A stretch of DNA of 23,246 nucleotides from QHXQ01 sp036389375 (lineage in GTDB: Bacteria; Acidobacteriota; Blastocatellia; Pyrinomonadales; Pyrinomonadaceae): the NCBI GenBank assembly GCA_036389375.1, contig DASVQA010000219.1:1-23246 (forward strand), given 5' to 3'. The position numbers and the translations under genes were made by a program. Positions 17,117 through 23,246 of this stretch are shown one piece after another (position 1 is the first letter of the stretch; the number at the start of each line of letters is the position of its first letter). The notes under the pieces are model-generated. The model was given only the letters and a program-made list of their open reading frames with translations, was not told where the DNA came from and did no database searches.

Positions 17117-17171
17117 CGCGTTACCTCGGCCCGGTCTGATTGTGCCCTGCCCCTCGGCCCTGCGAGGCCGC

Positions 17172-17200
17172 TTGACGCTGGCCGCCCTATCCTTTAGATT
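17172..17200 (+). promoter_or_regulatory. Candidate promoter of the 1026-residue secreted protein gene
   Basis: TTGACG (17172-17177) and TAGATT (17195-17200) with a 17-base spacer fit a sigma-70 promoter. The resulting leader to the ATG at 17540 would be about 330 bases. Confidence 0.45.
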
Positions 17201-17539
17201 TCTTATACCCCCGGACGTAGGCGCTACCCTTCAGCGCGCCTTTCTCCTCTGTGGAGCCGTAAGCAGTTTGTTTTTCAGTTTGCTTGTTAAGTGGTGGCCC
17301 GCCCCGTGTAACCCACGCCTTCGTCGGCTCAAGTTATCGGCGTGCGTTCCGTAAGTTGTCCGAGCGCACGGTTCGTGCGTAGTGTGCGCGCGCGGACAGG
17401 TGCGCCGTCATCGTTGCTTGACTGGCTTGTTGATTTTGTTGGTGTGCTCACGTAAACCCTCGCGCGTGTGGCGACTGTTGCAGTTCGACGCGTGCGCTCA
17501 AACGGTCAGCTTTAGGATTTAAGGTAAGAGGTTCAAGCT

Positions 17540-20500
17540 ATGAATTTAACAAGACACCTCGGAGCGCGCGGCGCGCGGCGGCAATTTTTGCGCGTCACGG
17601 TGCTGGCGCTGGCCTGTCTGGTGGCGCTCGCCATCGGCAACTTTCCGTTCGGCGCATCCGCGACCCGCGCAGCTACCCCGCAAGGGACGAAACTACCGAC
17701 CGTGAAGCGCAAAGCGGCGCTCGTCGCACAGCAGCAGACGGGCAAGTCCGCTAAGAGCGCGAAGCCGAACAGCGTGCTGCCGACCAGCACGAATTGTCCG
17801 ATCAAGACGCCCATCAGTCCGGGCCAGACCATCAACAGCACGCTCGCCAGCGGCGATTGCACCTTGACGAGCGGCGAGTTCTTTGACGAGTTCACCTTTA
17901 ACGCCACGACCGGACAGCAGATCAGCGTCCAGATGTCTTCGACCGCCATTGACACTTACCTGATCCTGCTTGCGCCGGACAACACCGATCTCTTTGAAGA
18001 CGACGACGGCGGCGGCAACACAAATTCACGTATCCCGTCGGGCAGCGGTTTCTTTACCGTCCCGCAAAACGGCGTCTATTCGATTCTGGCCACATCTTTT
18101 TCGGCGGGCGAAACCGGCGCTTATGCCATCACGCTCACCTTCGGCAGCGGCAGCGGCACGGTCTGTCCGCCCAACCCGACGCCCATCACCAACGGGCAGA
18201 CCCTAAACGGCACGCTCGACGCGAACGACTGTCGGCTCCCCGATAACACTGCGTTCGATGCCTACTCGTTTACGGCCACGGCCGGGCAGCAGGTGACGAT
18301 CACGCTCAACGGCACTACGCCGCTCGACGCCTATCTGCTGCTCATCGCGCCCGACGGCACGGACATCGCCGAGGACGATAACGGGGGCGGCGGCTTGAAC
18401 GCGCGCATCCCGGCCGGCGCGGGCTTCGCCACGTTGCCGCAGACGGGCAGTTATACCATTCTCGCCAACGCCGCGAGCGCAGGTTCGTTCGGCAACTATT
18501 CGCTCAGCTTGAGCATTGCGGCGACCAACTGCCCGTCCACGCCGATCACCATCGGCCAGACCGTCAACGGCACGCTGGCGACCAGCGATTGTCGTCTGCC
18601 GGCCGACGGCTCGTTCCTCGACCTGTACACGTTCACCGGCACGGCCGGGCAGCAGATCGCCATCACCGAAACCACGTCGAGCTTCAACGCCTTCCTGTTC
18701 CTGCTCGATAACACCGGCGCGGACATCGCCGACGACGGCCCGACGACGAACCCGCCGCCGCCGCCGCCCACGAACGCGCGCATTCCCGGCCCGACCGGCT
18801 TCTTCACGCTGCCCGTCACCGGCACTTACACCATCGTCGCCAATGCGGCGCTCGCCGGTCAGACCGGCGCTTACACGCTCTCGCTCGTCTCCAGCGCCTC
18901 GTGTACTTACACGCTCGCGCAGCCGAGCGCGAACGTCCCGGCCGCGGCCGGCAGTTTCTCGGTCGGCGTCACCACGCAGGCAGGCTGCGGGCTGACCAGC
19001 GCGCAGGTTTCTACCACCGCCCCCTTCATCACCATTGACACGGTGACGATGAACGCCAACGGCACAGGCACGGTCAACTACACGGTCGCCGCCAACACGA
19101 CGAGCACGCCGCGCACCGGCACGATCAACATCGCCGGGCAGACGTTCACCGTCACGCAGGCCGCCAATTGCACCTACACGATCTACCCGACGATCCGCCC
19201 GTTCCGCGAAACCGGCGGCACGAACGGTCGCCTGACGGTCGTCACCAACAACGCGCCCTGCGGATGGTCGGCCGCCTCCGATTCGCCGTGGATCACAATC
19301 ACCCTCGGCACAACCGGCACGGGCACGGGCCGCGTGCGCTACACGGTCGCACCGAACCCGGATGCGACCACGCGCGTCGGGCACATCACCGTCACCGGCA
19401 CGGGCGCAACGCCGGTCGTACACACCGTCACGCAGACCGCCGCCGCAACGACGCCGTCGGTGCAGTTGAGCGCCGCCGCCTACATCATCGCGGAGAATGA
19501 TGCCAGCAACTCCGCCGTCATCACGGTCACGCGCACAGGCGACACGACCGGCGCGGTCACGGTTGAATACTCGACCGTGGACGACCCGGCCGCCGTCCCC
19601 TGCGACCCGACCGCTACGGCGCAACGCGGCACGGCCTACGCGCGCTGCGACTACGCGACCACCATTGACACGCTCACCTTCCAGCCGGGCGAGACGACCA
19701 AGACCTTCAAAGTGCCGCTGATTAACGACGTACACGTTGAAGGCGACGAGACATTTCAGGTGCGGCTCGCCAATCCCGAAGGTGCGACGCTCGGCGCGCA
19801 GCAGGCGGCCGTTGTGACCATCACGGACAACGACACCGCGCAGCCGTCCACCAACCCGATCAACCAGTCGTCCTTCTTCGTCCGCCAGCAGTATCTCGAC
19901 TTTCTCTCGCGCGAGCCTGATCCGCCCGGCTTCAGCGCGTGGCTCAATGTCTTGAACGGCTGCCCGGACGTGAACAACCTCGACCCGAACGCGCCGTCCG
20001 CGCAATGCGACCGCATACTGGTGTCGGCCTCGTTCTTCGGCTCGCAGGAGTTTCAACTCAAGGGCACGTTCGTCTTCTTGTTTGAGAAGGTAGCGTTCGG
20101 CAATCCGAGTACGCCGAACTTCGTGCCCTCTTATCTCGACTTCGCGGCCGACCTGCGCCGCGTGACGGGTTCGAGCGCTGCGGAGGTCTTCGCCAAACGG
20201 CTCGACTTCACCGAGGACTTCGTCACCCGCCCCGCCTTCATCGCGCGCTACGGCAGCATGACGAACGCGCAGTACGTGGACGCGCTGCTCGCCAACGTGG
20301 GCGCAACGCTCACGACGCCCGATCCCACGTCCGGCGCGACGCGCAACTCGCTCGTCAGCGCCCTTGACGCGGGCACGATCACGCGCGCCGACGCGCTGCG
20401 CACCATCGTCGAGAGCAACGAAGTCAACCAGAAGCAGTTCAACTTTGCCTTCGTCGCGGCCGAGTATTACGGGTACTTACGGCGCACACCCGACGCGCCG

Positions 20501-20620
20501 GGCTACAACGCGTGGATCACTTTCCTGAACGCGAACCCAAGCCAGTTCCGCACGATGGTCAACGGGTTTATGAACTCGACCGAATACCGTCTGCGCTTCG
20601 GCCCGAACGTCGGGCAGTAA
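17540..20620 (+). CDS. Large secreted modular protein: three PPC-like, two BACON-like, Calx-beta, DUF4214
   Basis: 1026 residues; the ATG has AAGAGG at 17526-17531, 8 bases ahead. The N-terminus is basic, then a hydrophobic stretch (about 18-35) as in a signal peptide, then a Lys/Gln-rich linker. Modules: PPC-like 86-205, 208-325 and 331-453 (GQTxNxTLxxxDC start, GxYxIxAxS end), BACON-like 454-542 and 543-636 (CTYTL / CTYTI starts), Calx-beta 640-763 (ends VTITDND), and a DUF4214 pair from about 777 to the end (RQQYLDFLSREPD, YYGYLRRTPD, FMNSTEYRLRFG). Each module has two cysteines, 14 in the mature chain. Unlike its upstream relative it lacks the propeller-like domain and has an extra PPC-like unit. 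No enzyme motif is seen; a surface structural or adhesive role is an inference. A strong terminator follows. Confidence 0.92.
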   Translation: MNLTRHLGARGARRQFLRVTVLALACLVALAIGNFPFGASATRAATPQGTKLPTVKRKAALVAQQQTGKSAKSAKPNSVLPTSTNCPIKTPISPGQTINSTLASGDCTLTSGEFFDEFTFNATTGQQISVQMSSTAIDTYLILLAPDNTDLFEDDDGGGNTNSRIPSGSGFFTVPQNGVYSILATSFSAGETGAYAITLTFGSGSGTVCPPNPTPITNGQTLNGTLDANDCRLPDNTAFDAYSFTATAGQQVTITLNGTTPLDAYLLLIAPDGTDIAEDDNGGGGLNARIPAGAGFATLPQTGSYTILANAASAGSFGNYSLSLSIAATNCPSTPITIGQTVNGTLATSDCRLPADGSFLDLYTFTGTAGQQIAITETTSSFNAFLFLLDNTGADIADDGPTTNPPPPPPTNARIPGPTGFFTLPVTGTYTIVANAALAGQTGAYTLSLVSSASCTYTLAQPSANVPAAAGSFSVGVTTQAGCGLTSAQVSTTAPFITIDTVTMNANGTGTVNYTVAANTTSTPRTGTINIAGQTFTVTQAANCTYTIYPTIRPFRETGGTNGRLTVVTNNAPCGWSAASDSPWITITLGTTGTGTGRVRYTVAPNPDATTRVGHITVTGTGATPVVHTVTQTAAATTPSVQLSAAAYIIAENDASNSAVITVTRTGDTTGAVTVEYSTVDDPAAVPCDPTATAQRGTAYARCDYATTIDTLTFQPGETTKTFKVPLINDVHVEGDETFQVRLANPEGATLGAQQAAVVTITDNDTAQPSTNPINQSSFFVRQQYLDFLSREPDPPGFSAWLNVLNGCPDVNNLDPNAPSAQCDRILVSASFFGSQEFQLKGTFVFLFEKVAFGNPSTPNFVPSYLDFAADLRRVTGSSAAEVFAKRLDFTEDFVTRPAFIARYGSMTNAQYVDALLANVGATLTTPDPTSGATRNSLVSALDAGTITRADALRTIVESNEVNQKQFNFAFVAAEYYGYLRRTPDAPGYNAWITFLNANPSQFRTMVNGFMNSTEYRLRFGPNVGQ

Positions 20621-20651
20621 GGACAAGCACGGGACTGTTCAGGCGACAGGC

Positions 20652-20688
20652 CAGAAGGCGCGCAGGAGAATCTCCTGCGCGCCTTCTG
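20652..20688 (+). terminator. Strong hairpin terminator after the 1026-residue secreted protein gene
   Basis: A perfectly self-complementary stem of up to 18 bp runs from 20652 to 20688 (AGAAGGCGCGCAGGAG against CTCCTGCGCGCCTTCT), centred on base 670 of the block. Only a short CTTTG follows instead of a long T-run. It lies 31 bases after the stop codon and separates the gene from the DHH gene. Confidence 0.75.
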
Positions 20689-20785
20689 CTTTGTCGTGCG
20701 CCGCTTCCGGTTAGCGCACGGCGCGGGCTTGCTGCTATCATGTGCGACTTGCTCAAACAGTAATTTTGTCTCCTGTGAGTCTCAG

Positions 20786-21745
20786 ATGAAACTGCGCCTG
20801 CTCTATCACGGACATTGCTTCGACGGCGTCGCATCGGCCGCCGTCTTCACGCGCTTCTACAAAGCCCGCGTGCGCCCCGCCGCCGATATCGCTTACGCCG
20901 GCCTGCTGCACCGCCCCGGCGCGCTCTTTGACGAGACGATGTTCGACGGCGACGAGAATGCCATCGTTGATTTCAAGTACGCGCCCTCGGCCAAGCTGAC
21001 GTGGTGGTTCGATCATCACCAATCCGCCTTTCTCACGCCGGAGGACGAGGCGCACTTTCGCGCCGACCGCACGGGCCAGAAATTCTGGGACGCGGATAGT
21101 AAATCCTGCACCGAGTTTATCGCCCGCATCGCGCGTGAACGCTTCGACTTCACAGACGAAACCTTAGCGCCGCTTGTCGAGTGGGCGCACATCATTGACG
21201 GCGCGCTCTACGAATCGCCCGCGCAGGTCGTAGAGCTACGCGCGCCCGCGCTTCAGTTGATGCAGGTGATCGAGAACGTGCCCGACGAAGAGTTTATCGA
21301 GTGGCTGATTCGTCAACTAACCGTGCGTGCGCTTGATGAAGTCGCAACGAGCGTCGAGACGCAGGCGCGTTTTCAACCGATCCTCGCGCGCCACCGCGAG
21401 ACGCTTGAGCTAGTCCGGCGCAAAAGCACGTACGCGCGCGGCGTCGTCAATTTCGATCTGGCGGATGAAGGCTTGCAGGGCTTCAACAAGTTCATCCCCT
21501 ACTACCTGCATCCTGAGACGACCTATTCTGTCGCCGTCACGCGCGGGCCCTTGCGCACCAAAATCTCGGTCGGCTCGAACCCTTGGGCACCGCGCCCGCG
21601 CACGCACAACATCGCCACCATCTGCGAACGCTACGGCGGCGGCGGCCACGCCGTCGTCGGCGCAGTCTCGTTCCGCCCCGACGAACTGGAACGCGCCCGC
21701 CAAGTCGCGCGCGAGATCGTCGCAGAGTTGTCATTCCCCGATTAG
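20786..21745 (+). CDS. DHH/DHHA1 family phosphoesterase
   Basis: 319 residues. The N-terminal domain has a divergent first motif, YHGHCFDGVASA (His8 to Ala17), a metal-site aspartate in IVDFKY, and the family signature FDHH (Asp76-His77-His78). The C-terminal DHHA1 domain carries GGGGHAVVGA (Gly284-Gly287, His288). Family members are manganese-dependent phosphodiesterases acting on short RNA, cyclic dinucleotides or polyphosphates in the cytoplasm; the exact substrate cannot be told. I chose the ATG at 20786 because the protein aligns with the family from KLRLLYHGHC; the frame is open further upstream to 20696, but that stretch starts right behind the terminator hairpin and has no matching family sequence. 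There is no strong Shine-Dalgarno site (GTG at 20775 is another option). It is followed after 49 bases by the mannosidase gene and may be co-transcribed. Confidence 0.85.
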   Translation: MKLRLLYHGHCFDGVASAAVFTRFYKARVRPAADIAYAGLLHRPGALFDETMFDGDENAIVDFKYAPSAKLTWWFDHHQSAFLTPEDEAHFRADRTGQKFWDADSKSCTEFIARIARERFDFTDETLAPLVEWAHIIDGALYESPAQVVELRAPALQLMQVIENVPDEEFIEWLIRQLTVRALDEVATSVETQARFQPILARHRETLELVRRKSTYARGVVNFDLADEGLQGFNKFIPYYLHPETTYSVAVTRGPLRTKISVGSNPWAPRPRTHNIATICERYGGGGHAVVGAVSFRPDELERARQVAREIVAELSFPD

Positions 21746-21794
21746 CAACAAGCACGAGCGGGGCCGGCCGCGTGTGCGCAAGCAGACCACAAGG

Positions 21795-23180
21795 ATGATG
21801 ATCACATCAAGATTAACCGCCCTCCTCGTCGCCTGCTCAATCCTGTTCGCCCCGGCGGCTTCGTTCGCGCAGACACGGACACCACGCGCGGCGGCACGCA
21901 TTGACAGGCGCGCGCTGGCCGCGCAGGTGCGCGCCGAATTCTTGCACGCGTGGCGCGGCTATGAGCAGTATGCGTGGGGGCACGACGAGTTGCGCCCGCT
22001 CTCCAAGACCCATCACGACTGGTACGAGCAGCCGCTCTACATGACGCCGGTGGACGCGCTCGACACGCTCATCCTCATGGGCTTCGACGCCGAAGCCGCG
22101 AAGACGCGCGCCTTCATCGTCAATAATCTCTCCTTTGACAAAGACATCTCCGTCCAAGTCTTTGAGATCACGATCCGGCACTTGGGCGCACTGCTCGCCT
22201 GTTATCAACTGACCGGCGACCGTCGCCTGCTCGCGCTCGCCACGGATTTAGGCACGCGCCTCTTGCCGGCCTTCAACTCAAAAACCGGCATTCCCTATCG
22301 CTTCGTCAATCTAAAGACGGGCCAAGTGCGCGAGGATGTAACCAATCCGGCCGAAGCCGGCACGCTCCTCATCGAGTTCGGCACGCTCAGCAAGCTCACG
22401 CACAAACCTATCTTCTACGACAAGGCGAAGCGCGCGCTGGTTGAAGTTTTTCAGCGGCGTTCAAGCATCGGCCTCGTCGGCAGTCGCATCAACGTCGAGA
22501 CCGGCGCATGGACGAGCAAGAGCAGCCACATCAGCGGCGGCATTGATTCCTATTACGAATACCTGTTGAAGTGCTGGCTGCTCTTTGATGATCAGGACTG
22601 TAAACGCATGTGGCTGGAAAGCGTCGCGGCCATCAACAAGTATCTGGCGGACGACACCAGCGCGGAACTCTGGTACGGTCGCGCCGACATGCTCACGGGC
22701 CAACGCACCGGCACGACCTACGGCGCGCTCGACGCCTTCATGCCCGCCGTTCTCGCCCTCGGCGGCGACCTCAAACGCGCCGCCCGCCTTCAGGCATCCG
22801 GCTTCAAGATGTGGCAGGCCAACGGCATCGAACCTGAACGCCTGAACTATCGCACTATGAAGGTGGACAGCCCCGGCTATCCCCTGCGGCCTGAGATTAT
22901 CGAATCAACCTATTATCTCCAGCACTACACCCACGACCCGCACTATCTACAAATGGGCGCGACCTTCTTCAATAGCTTCGTCCGTTATTGCCGGACAGAC
23001 ACGGCCTACGCAGCGCTCAAAGATGTCACGACCAAAGAGCAGGCCGACGACATGGAGAGTTTCCTCTTCGCCGAAACTTTCAAATACTTTTATCTCCTCT
23101 TCGCCCCGCCCAAGACGCTCGACTTCAAACGCGTCATCTTCAACACCGAAGCGCACCCGATTAGAAAAACGTGGAAATGA
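21795..23180 (+). CDS. Secreted GH47-type alpha-mannosidase
   Basis: 461 residues. A signal peptide (1-26, ending ASFAQ) marks it as exported. GH47 signatures in order: AWRGYEQYAWGHDELRP, DALDTLILMG, VFEITIRHLGALL (Glu124), GGIDSYYEYLLK (Asp251, Glu255), LRPEIIESTYYL (Glu367, Glu370), ESFLFAETFKYFYLLF and FNTEAHP (Thr451, the calcium-binding threonine). All acidic residues expected of a class I alpha-1,2-mannosidase are present. It would cleave alpha-1,2-mannose with inversion outside the cytoplasm. GH47 is mostly eukaryotic (ER and Golgi mannosidases, EDEM), with few bacterial members, so horizontal transfer or an ancient bacterial branch is possible. The start is ATG 21795 or 21798; AAGG lies directly ahead. 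The frame runs open upstream into the DHH gene, but the signal peptide fixes the start. EDEM-like binding without activity is an alternative. Confidence 0.88.
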   Translation: MMITSRLTALLVACSILFAPAASFAQTRTPRAAARIDRRALAAQVRAEFLHAWRGYEQYAWGHDELRPLSKTHHDWYEQPLYMTPVDALDTLILMGFDAEAAKTRAFIVNNLSFDKDISVQVFEITIRHLGALLACYQLTGDRRLLALATDLGTRLLPAFNSKTGIPYRFVNLKTGQVREDVTNPAEAGTLLIEFGTLSKLTHKPIFYDKAKRALVEVFQRRSSIGLVGSRINVETGAWTSKSSHISGGIDSYYEYLLKCWLLFDDQDCKRMWLESVAAINKYLADDTSAELWYGRADMLTGQRTGTTYGALDAFMPAVLALGGDLKRAARLQASGFKMWQANGIEPERLNYRTMKVDSPGYPLRPEIIESTYYLQHYTHDPHYLQMGATFFNSFVRYCRTDTAYAALKDVTTKEQADDMESFLFAETFKYFYLLFAPPKTLDFKRVIFNTEAHPIRKTWK

Positions 23181-23246
23181 CGGGTGACGGGTGATGAATA
23201 CCACCGGGTAGAGACATTCATCACTCATCACTCATCATTCATCACT
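23181..23246. repeat. Heptamer-repeat inverted repeat after the mannosidase gene, cut by window edge
   Basis: Directly after the stop codon, GGTGACG/GGTGATG-type units lead to GTGATGAAT (23191-23199), which pairs with ATTCATCAC (23216-23224). TCATCAC-type 7-base units then repeat to the window edge. It has the same layout as the hairpin at 11221-11309 with a different unit, and may also serve as the end of the transcript. Confidence 0.8.

Larger units (their letters stand above)
17010..17539. other. 530-base gap: palindrome, candidate promoter and long structured leader
   Basis: No convincing gene. The gap contains a long imperfect palindrome (17041-17116), a candidate promoter (17172-17200) and a leader of about 330 bases before the next ATG with at least one stable hairpin region (17358-17396, including CGCACG-GTT-CGTGCG at 17365-17379). 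A small frame at 17103-17354 has no ribosome site or recognisable features. I do not recognise a known riboswitch class. Confidence 0.6.

Noticed and set aside
17103..17354. 83-residue frame in the gap between the giant genes
   Set aside because: No ribosome site, no motif, and it covers the candidate promoter of the next gene.
18203..20056. 617-residue open frame on the minus strand opposite the second giant gene
   Set aside because: It is Arg/Gly/Val-rich and lacks a signal or motifs. It mirrors the GC-rich codon pattern of the real gene on the plus strand, whose modules are clear.
20696..20785. Longer start for the DHH protein
   Set aside because: The added stretch begins just after the terminator hairpin and has no family match; the domain starts at KLRLLYHGHC.
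21465..21794. Longer frame running into the mannosidase gene
   Set aside because: It overlaps the well-supported DHH gene in another frame and would hide the signal peptide.

Overview
The window is GC-rich bacterial DNA, densely coding on both strands, with 12 supported protein genes and no tRNA, rRNA, CRISPR array or transposase that I can see. Very large secreted proteins built from Calx-beta, BACON-like, pre-peptidase C-terminal-like and DUF4214 modules, together with a CcdA-TlpA fusion and a bacterial GH47 mannosidase, suggest an acidobacterium (perhaps Blastocatellia or relatives). This placement is inferred from gene style; there is no marker gene here.

Left part, minus strand (1-11191). 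Reading from right to left: a ThiO-type glycine oxidase (10022-11191), two paralogous secreted TlpA-like thioredoxins with long helical N-terminal regions (8606-9991 and 7220-8590), a small PepSY-type two-helix membrane protein (6596-7111), a CcdA-TlpA fusion (5342-6583) and a secreted redoxin with a one-cysteine active site (4655-5323). Gaps are 12-30 bp except for 108 bp before the PepSY gene, so this looks like one thiol-redox operon. Downstream of it, after 223 bp, starts a giant S8 protease (4431 to beyond base 1) fused to about seven RCC1 repeats and a Calx-beta module; its 3' end lies outside the window.

Right part, plus strand (11314-23180). A NAD-type isocitrate dehydrogenase gene is preceded by a long heptamer-repeat hairpin that reaches almost to its start codon. 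Two giant exported modular proteins follow (1474 and 1026 residues), sharing a nearly identical C-terminal Calx-beta plus DUF4214 half. A strong hairpin terminator ends the second one. Then come a DHH/DHHA1 phosphoesterase and a secreted GH47 alpha-mannosidase-like enzyme.

How it may fit together. In the two giant exported proteins of the plus strand every module carries one pair of cysteines in a fixed place, and the mature proteins have even cysteine counts (18 and 14). The adjacent operon encodes machinery that moves reducing power across the membrane and several exported thioredoxin-fold proteins. A link between the two (making or correcting disulfides in large surface proteins) is my main hypothesis; it is an inference from sequence and proximity only. 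Seven-base repeats arranged as hairpins occur at two clear places (11221-11309, 23181-23246) and one degenerate one (7136-7212), always in gaps between genes.
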